A stretch of 64,000 nucleotides of DNA, taken from NCBI RefSeq assembly GCF_007988885.1, contig NZ_BJUZ01000001.1:186001-250000 (forward strand). Direction: 5' to 3'. Positions 16,638-26,187 of this stretch are shown piece by piece; the stretch's first letter is position 1; each line of letters opens with the position of its first letter. Origin of the DNA: Gluconobacter wancherniae NBRC 103581 (GTDB lineage: Bacteria > Pseudomonadota > Alphaproteobacteria > Acetobacterales > Acetobacteraceae). The translations under genes and the position numbers were made by a program. The notes beneath the pieces are model-generated. The model made no database searches. It saw only the letters and a program-made list of their open reading frames with translations, and was not told the DNA's origin.

Positions 16638-19003
16638 AACGACCTTCCCTGCGGACCTTTCTGGTACGTCTGACCAGTGCCAACGGGGCGGTTCTCCTCA
16701 CAGTCACGGCACTGATCCTCGCCTTCGCAACCTTCGTGGTCCTTGCGGGTGGGATGTCGCTGGCACATCTTCCGCAGCTTCAGGCAGTGGTCTTCCTTCT
16801 CGACTTCATCATGCTGATGCTTATCAGTGCGGCGGCTGTTGTGCAGATAGGGCGAATGGTTGCCGAACGCAGGCTTGGGCTTGCGGGGGCGCGTTTGCAT
16901 GTGAGGCTGATCACGTTATTTGGCGTGGTCGCGGTTGCTCCAACCATCGTGGTGGGAGCGGTCGCAGCGCTGTTCTTCCATTATGGCGTGGAAATCTGGT
17001 TTTCGAACCGTGTGAACAATGCCCTGACGGAGGCACGTTCGGTCGCGGCAGGCTATCTGCGTGAGCATAACGACAACACCCGCACGGAAGCCTTTGCTTT
17101 CGCCAACACGTTGATCACTGCGCAGAACGACGAGATGTATGCGCACGGCACGGATCTTTTCCATGATCCGGCGCGTCTTCAGGTGCTTCTTGATGACGAA
17201 GTAACGGAGCGCGGCCTGTCAGACGCAGAAGTGTTTGACCCGCTTTCGAACAAGATCATCGCTTCAGGTGGCATTCTCGGCACGTCCGACATACCGCACT
17301 CGCTGCCGCCGAAATCGGTTGTGGAAATGGCAAAAGCTGCGGGAGACGCTGCGATCCTCGATCGCCCGGACGAGCATATTGTTCGTGCAGTGGTGGCTCT
17401 TGGAGGCAATTCAGGCCTCTGGCTGGTCATCACCCGTCCTGTGGATCCAGAAGTAGTTCATCATATGCAGCGTACAGATACGTTAGTGGCGGATTATCAG
17501 CGAATGATCGCCAATCGGGCCAAGACGCAGATCACGTTCGTGGTTATTTTCGCGTTGATGGGCCTGCTCGTTTTGGCTGTAGGAATGCTGACGGGCCTCT
17601 CGCTCGCCAATCGTATTGCTCATCCGCTCGGCCTGCTGATTTTGGCGTCCCGGCGCATTTCTGAGGGTGATCTGGCCGTACGTGTTCCCGTGCCAGAAGG
17701 GACGCGTGGGGGCCGTGACCGCGATGATGAAGTGACGGCACTTTCACGAGCGTTCAACCGGATGACGGACCAGCTTGAGAGCCAGAGGTCTGAGCTCATG
17801 GTCGCATACGATCAGATTAACGAGCGCAGACGTTTTACCGAGACGGTTCTGGCGGGCGTCTCCGCGGGTGTGATCGGTTTGGATCGTGGGCAGGTACTTG
17901 AGCTACCAAACCGTGCGGCATCTAATGTGTTGCAGCGGGATCTGGTACCTCAGATCGGAACCCAGCTTGCGCTTTGTGTGCCGGAATTTGCAGGGCTTCT
18001 GGAAGCCGCGCATCAGGATCCTGAGCGCGTTCATACAGACGAGATCCAGGTTGATACCGATGGCGCCCAGCGGCCCGGTGGTCCCGGAGATGGCGTGGGT
18101 GCAGGTGCTGGCCGCACATTGCTTGTCCGCGTGGTGGCCGAACTTCGCGGCAGCGACGTTGCGGGGTACGTGGTGACATTCGACGATATCACGGCACTGC
18201 AGTCTGCACAGCGCAAGGCGGCATGGGCGGATGTAGCCCGGCGCATTGCACATGAGATCAAAAACCCATTAACGCCGATCCAGCTTGCTGCAGAGCGTCT
18301 GAAGCGCCGGTTTCTCAAGGAAATACAGAGCGATCCAGAAATCTACGCCCAGCTGGTGGATACGATCGTCCGTCAGGTTGGGGACATTGGCCGCATGGTC
18401 GATGAATTCTCGGCATTTGCGCGCATGCCCCAGCCAGTTATGGAGACGCAGGATTTCTCCCGTCTGTGTCGTGAGGCGCTTGTATTGCAGCGTAATGCGC
18501 ATCCGGAAATCATCTACGAAACAGTCGGGCTGCCCCCGATAGGACCTATGATACATTGCGACAGGCGCTTGATTGGGCAAGCACTGACCAATCTTCTACA
18601 AAATGCGTCAGACGCGATTGCCATGACAAACCGCGGAAAAGCGCGAGAAACGGGCGATGGCGAGACATTGTTGCCCGTAGGTCACATTGTGATGGGGTTG
18701 CACATTCATGAAGGGCGTGTCCTGCTAGAGATAGAAGATGACGGGGTTGGTCTTCCGGTTGGTGAACGCCACCGCCTGACTGAACCCTATGTGACGCACA
18801 AGGCGAAGGGCACAGGCTTGGGTCTTGCGATTGTCAAGAAGATCATGGAGGACCATTCCGGGATGCTTCAGCTTGCCGATCGGCAACCCGATCCGTCCAC
18901 AGGACGGCGGGGAACGCTCGTCACGCTCTCGTTGCCATTGGCAGAACGAGAGACCGAGGAAGAAGATAAGCGTCGCACAATGAGGGTTGAAGATGGAACA
19001 TGA
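16634..19003 (+). CDS. ntrY: Nitrogen-regulation sensor histidine kinase NtrY
   Basis: NtrY is the membrane kinase of the NtrYX pair. The 789-residue protein has several N-terminal membrane helices (within residues about 15-115), a large periplasmic loop, another helix near 300-320, then HAMP, PAS and kinase domains. The phosphorylated histidine is in RRIAHEIKNPLTP, and the ATP-binding boxes are LTNLLQNASDA, EDDGVGLP and GTGLGLAIVKKI. The start is a GTG overlapping the upstream stop as GTGA. A Gly- and Gly-Ala-rich insert (GPGDGVGAGAG) interrupts the PAS region. The last residues overlap the ntrX start by 11 nt. Confidence 0.95.
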   Translation: MKRPSLRTFLVRLTSANGAVLLTVTALILAFATFVVLAGGMSLAHLPQLQAVVFLLDFIMLMLISAAAVVQIGRMVAERRLGLAGARLHVRLITLFGVVAVAPTIVVGAVAALFFHYGVEIWFSNRVNNALTEARSVAAGYLREHNDNTRTEAFAFANTLITAQNDEMYAHGTDLFHDPARLQVLLDDEVTERGLSDAEVFDPLSNKIIASGGILGTSDIPHSLPPKSVVEMAKAAGDAAILDRPDEHIVRAVVALGGNSGLWLVITRPVDPEVVHHMQRTDTLVADYQRMIANRAKTQITFVVIFALMGLLVLAVGMLTGLSLANRIAHPLGLLILASRRISEGDLAVRVPVPEGTRGGRDRDDEVTALSRAFNRMTDQLESQRSELMVAYDQINERRRFTETVLAGVSAGVIGLDRGQVLELPNRAASNVLQRDLVPQIGTQLALCVPEFAGLLEAAHQDPERVHTDEIQVDTDGAQRPGGPGDGVGAGAGRTLLVRVVAELRGSDVAGYVVTFDDITALQSAQRKAAWADVARRIAHEIKNPLTPIQLAAERLKRRFLKEIQSDPEIYAQLVDTIVRQVGDIGRMVDEFSAFARMPQPVMETQDFSRLCREALVLQRNAHPEIIYETVGLPPIGPMIHCDRRLIGQALTNLLQNASDAIAMTNRGKARETGDGETLLPVGHIVMGLHIHEGRVLLEIEDDGVGLPVGERHRLTEPYVTHKAKGTGLGLAIVKKIMEDHSGMLQLADRQPDPSTGRRGTLVTLSLPLAERETEEEDKRRTMRVEDGT

Positions 19004-20384
19004 GATCCTGATCGTCGACGACGAGCCGGACATTCGGTTCCTCGTCGAAGGTATCCTGAACGACGAAGGGTACAAGACACGTACAGCTGCCAATTCTGAT
19101 CAGGCATTGGCTGCTTTCCGGACGAATCGCCCATCGCTGGTCATTCTCGATATCTGGATCCAGAACTCCAAGCTGGACGGCATCGAGTTGCTCAAGATCA
19201 TGCAGGCTGAGGAGCCGGGTATCCCCATCCTCATGATCTCCGGGCATGGCACCATTGAGACTGCTGTCGCGAGCCTACGTCACGGCGCGTATGATTTCAT
19301 TGAGAAGCCCTTCCAGTCGGACAGGCTTCTGGTGGTTGTCCAGCGCGCCCTCGAAGCGGATCGCTTGCGCAGAGAGAATGCCGAATTGCGGATGAGGGCG
19401 GGTTCTGAAGCCTCCTTGTTTGGGGATGGCCCGACGATTGCAGCCATCCGGTCTCAGATTGATCGGGTTGCGCCAACGAATTCGCGTGTCCTCATCACGG
19501 GGCCAGCAGGCTCTGGTAAGGAAGTGGCTGCGCGGATGCTTCACGCACGCTCGCGCCGTGCGGAGGGGCCGTTCATTGCACTGAACTGTGCAACGCTTGC
19601 GCCAAACCGCTTCGAAGAGGAGCTGTTTGGTCTTGAAGGCGAGAACGGTCAGCCCATGCGCCGGGGCGTGTTGGAGCGGGCGCATCGGGGTACGTTGCTG
19701 CTTGATGAAGTGGCGGATATGCCTCTGGAGACACAGGGCAAGATTGTCCGTGCCCTTCAGGACCAGACATTCGAACGCCTTGGCGGGACCACCCGCGTGA
19801 AGGTGGATGTCCGGGTCATGGCGACTACGAACCGTGATCTGCAGACAGAAATTATCGGGCAGCGTTTTCGCGAGGATCTGTATTACCGTCTGGCTGTGGT
19901 GCCTTTGCGTATCCCGTCCTTGCGGGAGCGTCGGGAGGATATTCCCGGCCTTGCACGCCACTTTCTGGAACGGTGTGCATCGTCCGCCGGGCTTCCCTTA
20001 CGGGAGCTTTCCGTAGATGCGCTTGCGGCCTTGCAGGCATATGAGTGGCCCGGAAATGCGCGCGAACTGCGCAATTTGATGGAACGGATGCTCATCATGA
20101 TGCCGGGCAATAGCAACGATCCCATCCGGGCCGATATGCTGCCAACGACCATCAGCCAGGGTGCCCCGTCCATGACGCGGCTCAACTCAGGCGCTGATGT
20201 GATGAGCCTGCCACTGCGTGAGGCGCGGGACCTGTTCGAGACGCAGTATCTTCAGGTCCAGCTTTTGCGTTTTGGTGGTAACATCAGTCGGACGGCGAAT
20301 TTCGTCTGCATGGAGCGCAGTGCGTTGCATCGCAAGCTCAAGCAGCTTGGGGTGACACAAGATGACCGTTCGCAGATCGGATGA
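18993..20384 (+). CDS. ntrX: Nitrogen-regulation response regulator NtrX
   Basis: NtrX (463 residues) is the partner of NtrY. The receiver (1-120) has DDEPD, the phospho-acceptor in VILDIW and the lysine in EKPF. The AAA+ domain has GPAGSGKE and GTLLLDEVADM. Between ELFG and the Walker B the sequence reads LEGENGQPMRRGVLERAHR, so the GAFTGA loop is absent; this is common in alphaproteobacterial NtrX and implies sigma54-independent action. The C-terminal Fis HTH ends with RTANFVCMERSALHRKLK. The ATG at 18993 has GAGGG upstream; a TTG 6 nt earlier is the alternative. Confidence 0.95.
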   Translation: MEHEILIVDDEPDIRFLVEGILNDEGYKTRTAANSDQALAAFRTNRPSLVILDIWIQNSKLDGIELLKIMQAEEPGIPILMISGHGTIETAVASLRHGAYDFIEKPFQSDRLLVVVQRALEADRLRRENAELRMRAGSEASLFGDGPTIAAIRSQIDRVAPTNSRVLITGPAGSGKEVAARMLHARSRRAEGPFIALNCATLAPNRFEEELFGLEGENGQPMRRGVLERAHRGTLLLDEVADMPLETQGKIVRALQDQTFERLGGTTRVKVDVRVMATTNRDLQTEIIGQRFREDLYYRLAVVPLRIPSLRERREDIPGLARHFLERCASSAGLPLRELSVDALAALQAYEWPGNARELRNLMERMLIMMPGNSNDPIRADMLPTTISQGAPSMTRLNSGADVMSLPLREARDLFETQYLQVQLLRFGGNISRTANFVCMERSALHRKLKQLGVTQDDRSQIG

Positions 20385-20436
20385 GCGGTCATCCAATTTC
20401 CTTCCAGTTTCTCCAGACCGGTGAATTGATACCACA

Positions 20437-20700
20437 GTGATTTCAGACCTTCCGTCTTCTGCCGATCCAACGGGCGTGCAGGAGGTATTTTTAAACCATC
20501 TGCGTCAGTCGGAAGCACCGGTCACGGTGTTTCTCGTCAATGGCGTAAAACTTCAGGGGGTTGTGGCCCAGTTTGACGGCCAGACCCTTCTGCTGCGGCG
20601 CGACGGGCACGTTCAGCTCGTTTACAAGCATGCCGTCAGCACAATCATGCCGGTGGCCACGATGCCCCGATTTATGGAAAGCGACATTGAGCGGATTTGA
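20437..20700 (+). CDS. hfq: RNA chaperone Hfq
   Basis: Hfq forms a hexameric ring that pairs small RNAs with mRNAs. The 87-residue protein has Sm1 ([14 protein letters not shown]) and Sm2 ([10 protein letters not shown]) motifs and the proximal-face VYKHA lysine. It starts at GTG 20437 ([13 protein letters not shown]) and has a short C-terminal tail, as in other alphaproteobacteria. It lies 52 bp after ntrX, matching the conserved ntrYX-hfq-hflX order. The hflX start lies within its last codons. Confidence 0.95.
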   Translation: MISDLPSSADPTGVQEVFLNHLRQSEAPVTVFLVNGVKLQGVVAQFDGQTLLLRRDGHVQLVYKHAVSTIMPVATMPRFMESDIERI

Positions 20701-21994
20701 AACTGCAAGGCCCGCGACACGGGCTGCCGTTATTCTCCCATGGGAAAAAGCCAGTCCGCAGGAAGAAATCCGCGCAGCGGATGCCAGGCTTGAGGAAGCC
20801 GTTGGGCTGACTGCCTCCATTGGTCTCGTCGTTGTTCGGAAGGCTGCCATTCTTCTGCGTGCCCGTCGTCCTGCAACTCTGCTGGGTAGCGGTCAGGTGG
20901 AGCAGCTTGCAGAAGCCGTAAAGCTGGATCAGGTCGATGTGGTGGTCATGGACGCCCGTCTTTCACCTGTGCAGCAGCGTAATCTGGAAAAGGCGCTTGG
21001 ATGCAAGGTGGTGGACCGGACGGGCCTCATCCTTGATATTTTCGGCGCGCGTGCAGCGACGCGTGAGGGTGTGCTTCAGGTTGAGCTGGCTCATCTGGAA
21101 TATCAGCGCTCCCGCCTTGTTCGTCTGTGGACCCATCTTGAGCGCCAGCGCGGAGGCTTTGGCTTTCTGGGTGGGCCGGGTGAAACGCAGATTGAAGCGG
21201 ATCGCCGGATGCTTGATGAGCGTCTGGTCCGCCTTCGCAAGGATCTGGATCAGGTCCGGCGCACCCGAGGTCTGCATCGTGATGCCCGCAGGCGCGTCCC
21301 GTTTCCGATCGTTGCGCTCGTTGGCTACACCAATGCGGGCAAGTCCACGCTGTTCAATGCGCTGACGGGGTCTTCCGTGCATGCACAGGACCAGCTTTTC
21401 GCAACGCTGGACCCTACGATGCGTGGCCTGCGGCTGCCATCGGGACGGCAGATCATCCTGTCAGACACTGTTGGGTTCATCAGTGAACTGCCTACCGAGT
21501 TGATTGCGGCTTTCCGGGCTACTCTTGAAGAAGTCTCGGAAGCGGATGTCATTTTGCACGTGCGTGACATTGCTCATCCCGACAGCGCGGCTCAGCGCGC
21601 GGATGTTCTGGGTGTGCTGGATGGGATGGCACGCGATGGCATGATCGACGCTCAGTGGCCTGAGCGCACCATTGAGGTCCTGAACAAGGCAGATCTGGTT
21701 GGCGGAATAGAGGCTGTACCCAAACGCGATAATGCTGTCGCCATTTCGGCTATTACGGGCGAAGGGGTGGCTGATCTGTTCGAGGCGCTGGATCGTCAGC
21801 TCACGCGCAACATGCAGGTGCTGCAGGTGAGGCTCAGTGTGACAGACGGCGCAGCACTGGCGTGGCTGTATGATCATGGTGAAGTCATTGAGCGGCTGGA
21901 TCAGGAAGACGGAATGGATGTTCATGTCCGTCTTTTTGCGGCTGATCGCAGTCGTTTCGAAATTCTTTATCCGGGCCGGCTTGCTGCAGCCTGA
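20687..21994 (+). CDS. hflX: Ribosome-associated GTPase HflX
   Basis: HflX is a GTPase that splits or rescues stalled ribosomes. The N-terminal domain contains [10 protein letters not shown] and [12 protein letters not shown], and the Gly-rich [15 protein letters not shown] linker marks the family. The G domain has GYTNAGKST (about residue 212), DTVGF and NKAD. No ATG exists in frame near the expected start. The TTG at 20687, with GGAAAG 5 nt upstream, gives [10 protein letters not shown] and overlaps hfq by 14 nt; this gives 435 residues, the usual length. Its 3' end overlaps the convergent OpgC-like gene by 28 bp. Confidence 0.9.
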   Translation: MSGFETARPATRAAVILPWEKASPQEEIRAADARLEEAVGLTASIGLVVVRKAAILLRARRPATLLGSGQVEQLAEAVKLDQVDVVVMDARLSPVQQRNLEKALGCKVVDRTGLILDIFGARAATREGVLQVELAHLEYQRSRLVRLWTHLERQRGGFGFLGGPGETQIEADRRMLDERLVRLRKDLDQVRRTRGLHRDARRRVPFPIVALVGYTNAGKSTLFNALTGSSVHAQDQLFATLDPTMRGLRLPSGRQIILSDTVGFISELPTELIAAFRATLEEVSEADVILHVRDIAHPDSAAQRADVLGVLDGMARDGMIDAQWPERTIEVLNKADLVGGIEAVPKRDNAVAISAITGEGVADLFEALDRQLTRNMQVLQVRLSVTDGAALAWLYDHGEVIERLDQEDGMDVHVRLFAADRSRFEILYPGRLAAA

Positions 21995-23160
21995 CTATTC
22001 CGGGCCGCTTTTGCTTTTTGGCGAGAGCGGTCCAGCGGGACGGCAAGTACGAAGACGAGGGTCAGGCCCACAACGTTAATGATGATCTGAAGCGCGATAC
22101 CCGTTCCGAAGCTTCCGAAAACAAGGCGACCCACCAGATCCAGCACAGTGCTGAATGAGAAAATTTCAAGAGAATTGCGCCCCAGCATGGCCAAGGCCTG
22201 TCCGAGTTTTCCGCCTGAAAAGCGTTTGAGCAGTTCGGAAGACTGCACAAGATAGAAAATGGAAAGAATATCCAGCAGGCGCCATGGAACGAGTGTGGAT
22301 TTTCCGTTTGCTGCGGGGGCGGGAAACAGACGCAGGCTGGGTACGTGCCAGTATTCGTATGGGAAGCACAAAACGAACGCGCCTGCGAGATAAAGCCAGC
22401 AAAGCGTTCTTGCCCAGCGCTTGTAGGGCAGATCTCCGCCATGGCGCGAGGCCCAGAGCGCTCCCAGCACGCCAAGTGTGTAGAGAAACTGCCAGGCAAA
22501 CGGGTTGAGATACCATCCGTTCGGGTCCAGCCAGTTTGGAATGGTGAGGCGCGGGTCAATATTTGAAACGGCCCAGATGGCAGCACTGATTCCGAACAGG
22601 ACCCAGGCGCTTTCCTTCATGATCCGATAGATCAGGGGAAAAAGCGCCAGAAGGATAATATAGAGCGGCAGGATGTTCAGATAACTTGGTAGCGCATCAA
22701 ATGTCAGAATGCGCCAGAGCCAGCCATATCCATGGGCAAGTTGGGGCTCGAGGATATATTCAGGGACAGGTTCGTAATGCCGCCAGTGCCGGACTGTCCA
22801 TACGAACACGAGCGTCATTGCCGTTTGGTAGAAATAGAGTCTGCCACATCGGCCTGCGATGCGCTTGATTCCGGTGCTCCAGCCCTGTCTGTCTATCAGG
22901 CGCCCATAGGCCAGAAAGGACGCATACCCTGCGAGAAGGACGAATATTTCTGCGGCATCGGCAAAGCCGAAATTACGCATGGTGATGCGGTTGAGGAGAT
23001 CATCCGGCACGTGATCGGCCAGCATCATGAGCAGTGCGGCCCCCCTGAGGGAATCTATTCGATGGTCACGGATCGTGCGGGGTATGGGGGAGGCAGCAGC
23101 GATGGATGCGGGACGTTCAGTCCGTTCGCCGCGGTCCAAGGGCGTCATGTTTGCGATCAT
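21967..23160 (-). CDS. OpgC-domain membrane protein
   Basis: The 397-residue protein begins with a 40-residue cytoplasmic tail then IDSLRGAALLMMLADHVP, which matches OpgC/acyltransferase-3-like proteins. About ten membrane helices follow. OpgC proteins add succinyl groups to osmoregulated periplasmic glucans, and acyltransferase-3 relatives modify other surface sugars; the acceptor here is unknown. No glucan synthase gene is nearby. The start ATG at 23160 is preceded by a terminator-like hairpin that separates it from the SulP gene. The C-terminus is Lys/Arg/Ala-rich and cytoplasmic. Confidence 0.85.
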   Translation of the reverse strand: MIANMTPLDRGERTERPASIAAASPIPRTIRDHRIDSLRGAALLMMLADHVPDDLLNRITMRNFGFADAAEIFVLLAGYASFLAYGRLIDRQGWSTGIKRIAGRCGRLYFYQTAMTLVFVWTVRHWRHYEPVPEYILEPQLAHGYGWLWRILTFDALPSYLNILPLYIILLALFPLIYRIMKESAWVLFGISAAIWAVSNIDPRLTIPNWLDPNGWYLNPFAWQFLYTLGVLGALWASRHGGDLPYKRWARTLCWLYLAGAFVLCFPYEYWHVPSLRLFPAPAANGKSTLVPWRLLDILSIFYLVQSSELLKRFSGGKLGQALAMLGRNSLEIFSFSTVLDLVGRLVFGSFGTGIALQIIINVVGLTLVFVLAVPLDRSRQKAKAARNSQAAASRPG

Positions 23161-23265
23161 GGGGCCGTAAAAACTGCCATTTCTGAGACAGCCCTGAAAA
23201 CGCAGACTGTTTTTCGTGAAGGTTGTTCTGGATAGAAAGCAGAAGGTGCGGCGGCCTGCCAGTTA

Positions 23266-23305
23266 CAAAAAGATCATACGGGCACCTGTATTGTAACAGG
23301 GCCCG
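23266..23305 (-). terminator. Terminator-like hairpin after the SulP gene
   Basis: The arms CGGGC-A-CCTGT and ACAGG-GCCCG (plus strand 23279-23305) form a 10-bp stem with one bulged base and a 6-nt loop. On the minus strand it is followed by a run of T (23266-23270), a few bases past the stem. It lies 15 bp before the SulP stop in plus coordinates reversed, that is just past the coding end, so it probably terminates that gene ahead of the OpgC-like one. Confidence 0.5.
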
Positions 23306-23319
23306 CATCGTAGCAGTTT

Positions 23320-24774
23320 TTACATACTCAGAAGATTTTCCTGTGACTGTGCTGAGATGATTTCGTGCTGTTCCGGCTGTAATCCACGCACTTCGACAGT
23401 CTTGTCATGATTTCGCAGTTTGCCGATTATTTTTTCAAGAGACTGTACGGATGTGATGTCCCAGAAACGGGCACGGGAAACATCGATAATGATGGTTCGG
23501 GCGTCTGTCTGATAGTTGATGGCCTCGCCCAGAGCATCGGCAGATGCGAAAAAGACCTGACCAGCGGCAGTGTAGGTTTCCACATCTCCTGAGCGCGTCT
23601 GGCTGACGGTAAGCAGTCTGGCTGCCTGCCACGCGAAGAACACGCCTGACAGTAAAACACCCACAGCGACACCTGCCGCCAGATCATGCGTTGCCACCAC
23701 GACCGCAACTGTGACCAGCATGGTCAGGCTGGAAAGCTTTGGATGGCGTGCCAGATCCTGGATGCTGCTCCATGAGAAGGTGCTGATCGATACCATGATC
23801 ATGATGGCAACGAGAGCTGCCATGGGCACCTGGCCAACCCAGCGATGGAGCGCGACCATCAGCAACAGCAGGAATGCGCCAGCCGTGAAGGTGGAAATGC
23901 GCCCACGTCCGCCATAGCGCAAGTTGCCCACGGTCTGGCCGATCATGCCACAACCGGCAATGCCTCCGAATGCTCCGACAAGGATATTGGAGATGCCAAG
24001 ACCTGTGCATTCCATTTTCTGGTTGCCGTGCGTGTCTGTCAGATCATCCACGACAGAGGCCGTCATCATGGATTCCAGCAGGCCGACAGCAGCCATTGCC
24101 ACGGCATATGGCAACACCACAGAGAGCGTTGAGAGTGTCAGTGGCACATGGGGAATGGTCAGTTGTGGCAGGCCCGTGGGGAGGGCACCGAGGTCAGCCA
24201 CGGTATGAATGGGCATGGGGACGGCCATGGCAATGCCCGTCAGCAGAATAATGCAGACCAGAGGCGATGGGATTGCTTCTGAAAGTTTGGGAAGCAGATA
24301 GATGATCGCAAGCCCGAGCGCGATCAGCGCATAGGTGTGCCATGTCACGCCCAGCATCTGCGGAACCTGAGCGGCAAAAATCATGATTGCGAGCGCGTTG
24401 ACGAATCCTGTGCGGACTTCTGCCGATACAAATCGCATGACAGCCTGAAGGCGCAGGACGCCAAAGAGAACCTGCAATGCGCCCGCCATGAGCGTGGCGA
24501 GAAGCATATACTGCACGCCATGTGCGTGGACCAGCGGTGCTGCTACCAGCGCAACTGATCCTGCCGCACCGGAAATCATACCCGGACGGCCGCCAAAGAT
24601 GGCGATGGATACAGAAATAACAAAAGACGCGAAAAGCGAAACGGCAGGGGCAACGCCTGCGATATAGGAAAACGCGATGACTTCGGGAATGAGGGCAAAC
24701 GTACCCACCATACCGGCAAGCACATCCCGCAGCGGGTTCTGTACCCACTGGTGACGATAGAGAGCGGGGGTCAT
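23320..24774 (-). CDS. SulP-family anion transporter with STAS domain
   Basis: The 484-residue protein has about eleven or twelve membrane helices of the SulP fold (for example GMVGTFALIPEVIAFSYIAG, and GIAGCGMIGQTVGN in the ion-binding region) and a C-terminal STAS domain (about 395-484, IIIDVSRARFWDITSVQSLEKI). SulP proteins carry sulfate, bicarbonate or other anions; the substrate cannot be read here. The start ATG at 24774 (MTPALYRHQWVQNPLRD) fits the family; the frame upstream is open but low in similarity. It is divergent from the SDR gene. Confidence 0.93.
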   Translation of the reverse strand: MTPALYRHQWVQNPLRDVLAGMVGTFALIPEVIAFSYIAGVAPAVSLFASFVISVSIAIFGGRPGMISGAAGSVALVAAPLVHAHGVQYMLLATLMAGALQVLFGVLRLQAVMRFVSAEVRTGFVNALAIMIFAAQVPQMLGVTWHTYALIALGLAIIYLLPKLSEAIPSPLVCIILLTGIAMAVPMPIHTVADLGALPTGLPQLTIPHVPLTLSTLSVVLPYAVAMAAVGLLESMMTASVVDDLTDTHGNQKMECTGLGISNILVGAFGGIAGCGMIGQTVGNLRYGGRGRISTFTAGAFLLLLMVALHRWVGQVPMAALVAIMIMVSISTFSWSSIQDLARHPKLSSLTMLVTVAVVVATHDLAAGVAVGVLLSGVFFAWQAARLLTVSQTRSGDVETYTAAGQVFFASADALGEAINYQTDARTIIIDVSRARFWDITSVQSLEKIIGKLRNHDKTVEVRGLQPEQHEIISAQSQENLLSM

Positions 24775-24955
24775 GAAAATCCCTTGGTAACTGGAAGTGA
24801 AAAGGGTGCGACGTATTCGGGCCCGGCGCGGCAATGGTGAGGGCAGTGTAGCGGGAAAGAGCGTGAGGATGAACCCGGCATTTCCCTGAAAGACGATTGA
24901 ACATTTCGTGGGGGGAGGGCGTTGGGAGGGCATCATATCTGTCAGGAGACCGACC

Positions 24956-25819
24956 ATGAGCGCCTATCCGAAGTCGCCATTCAACACGCCCCTGCAGGAA
25001 CGCATTCCTGGTCAGACGTCGCTAATGACACCCAAACCTGATCATGGTGAGCAGAGCTATGTCGGGCACGATCGTCTTCGCGACAAGGTGGCCATCATTA
25101 CCGGCGGAGATTCCGGCATTGGGCGTGCAGTTGCCATCGCTTATGCCCGGGAGGGAGCGGACGTGACGCTGTCTTTTCTGCCCGAGGAAATGGAGGATGC
25201 GAAGGAGACGGCGTCATGGGTTAGGAAAGCTGGGCGAAAGGCTCTTCTGGTCCCCGGCGATATCAAGAATCGGGATGTCTGTCGGGAAATTGTGGATCGT
25301 ACGGTCGCGGAATTCGGACGACTGGATATTCTCGTCAACAACGCTGCATTCCAGATTGAGCGCCACAGCCTGGATGAGATTAGCGAAGATGAATGGGATG
25401 ATACTTTTGCCACCAATTCTGGTGCGGTGTTCAGAATGTCACGACTGGCGATCCCGCATATGCCTCAGGGCGGCTCCCTGATCCATACGATTTCGGTCAA
25501 TGCTGATCGGCCGAAACCCAAGCTTTTGGCCTATTCCGCAACCAAGAGCGCGATCCAGAATTTCAGCGGTGGTCTCGCAGAACTTCTGGGTGAAAAGGGC
25601 ATTCGTTCCAACACGGTAGCGCCCGGCCCTATCTGGACGCCCCTTATCCCTGCGACGATGGACAAGGATCATGTGCACGAATTTGGTGCAGACAGCCCGA
25701 TGAAGCGGCCCGGTCAGCCCGCCGAGCTTGCATGTGCGTATGTTTTGCTCGCAAGTGATGAAGCGAGCTATATATCGGGTGCCAATATTGCGGTGACAGG
25801 TGGCGTGCCGGTGATCTGA
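24956..25819 (+). CDS. YghA-like short-chain dehydrogenase
   Basis: The 287-residue protein has the N-terminal extension (1-45) seen in the YghA/general stress protein 39 group, then a classical SDR: GGDSGIGR for NADP binding, VNNAA, a catalytic serine in HTISVNA, and YSATKSA. The C-terminal GGVPVI fits the family. The ATG at 24956 has an upstream AGGAGAC. YghA-like enzymes reduce small aldehydes or glucose derivatives with NADPH. A paralogue lies at 52180-53040, with similar domains but different flanks. Confidence 0.88.
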   Translation: MSAYPKSPFNTPLQERIPGQTSLMTPKPDHGEQSYVGHDRLRDKVAIITGGDSGIGRAVAIAYAREGADVTLSFLPEEMEDAKETASWVRKAGRKALLVPGDIKNRDVCREIVDRTVAEFGRLDILVNNAAFQIERHSLDEISEDEWDDTFATNSGAVFRMSRLAIPHMPQGGSLIHTISVNADRPKPKLLAYSATKSAIQNFSGGLAELLGEKGIRSNTVAPGPIWTPLIPATMDKDHVHEFGADSPMKRPGQPAELACAYVLLASDEASYISGANIAVTGGVPVI

Positions 25820-25869
25820 CGTCTGGGCAAAGAAATCTGCATCTTCATGAAAAAAATTGCATGAAGGGC

Positions 25870-25898
25870 TGGACGAACGCTTTCGTATTCTCTAAATC
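25870..25898 (+). promoter_or_regulatory. Probable tRNA-His promoter
   Basis: TGGACG (25870) and TAAATC (25893) are separated by 17 bp and lie 15 bp upstream of the tRNA gene. They match the sigma70 -35 and -10 elements moderately well. No other candidate with better spacing was seen. Confidence 0.5.
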
Positions 25899-25912
25899 AC
25901 GCATCGCTGTGT

Positions 25913-25989
25913 GGCGGATGTAGCTCAGTCGGTAGAGCGCCGGTTTGTGGTACCGGTTGTCGCGGGTTCGATCCCCGTCATTCGCCCCA
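25913..25989 (+). tRNA. tRNA-His (anticodon GTG)
   Basis: The cloverleaf is complete. The acceptor stem is GCGGATG against CATTCGC with a G-T wobble at position 4-69, and the extra G at position -1 pairs with C73, the hallmark of histidine tRNA. D-loop, anticodon loop TTGTGGT with anticodon GTG, and T-loop TTCGATC are normal. CCA is encoded. A T-run (25993-26000) follows and probably ends transcription. No integrase gene is near. Confidence 0.97.
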
Positions 25990-26024
25990 GCATTTTTTTT
26001 CATATAAAAATTAATAAGTTAGCA

Positions 26025-26187
26025 GGTCTCCTTTTCTGGAGGCCTTCATGCTGCGTCAGTTACTGATCGCTCCGGGCTTTTTTGCGCCCGGATAGCTGGT
26101 GGCATTGTGTGCGTATCAACTGCTGCCTCTATGCGAGGCGGCAGATAGTGCCTTCTGAAAATGTTCAGGAAGACACTGTCCGGTATG
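26025..26187 (-). repeat. Array of three hairpins between tRNA-His and the phospholipase gene
   Basis: Three inverted repeats follow one another: GGTCTCC/GGAGGCC (26025-26044), TCCGGGC/GCCCGGA with a T-rich loop (26071-26092), and CTGCTGCCTC/GAGGCGGCAG (26120-26144). A weaker one with TTCTGAA/TTCAG follows at 26150-26170. None has a following T-run on either strand. They could protect the 3' end of the phospholipase mRNA. No coding frame with similarity is seen here. Confidence 0.4.

Noticed and set aside
18987-20384. Missing GAFTGA loop in NtrX as a novel mutation
   Set aside because: Alphaproteobacterial NtrX proteins commonly lack this loop, so it is noted as context and not as a new observation on its own.
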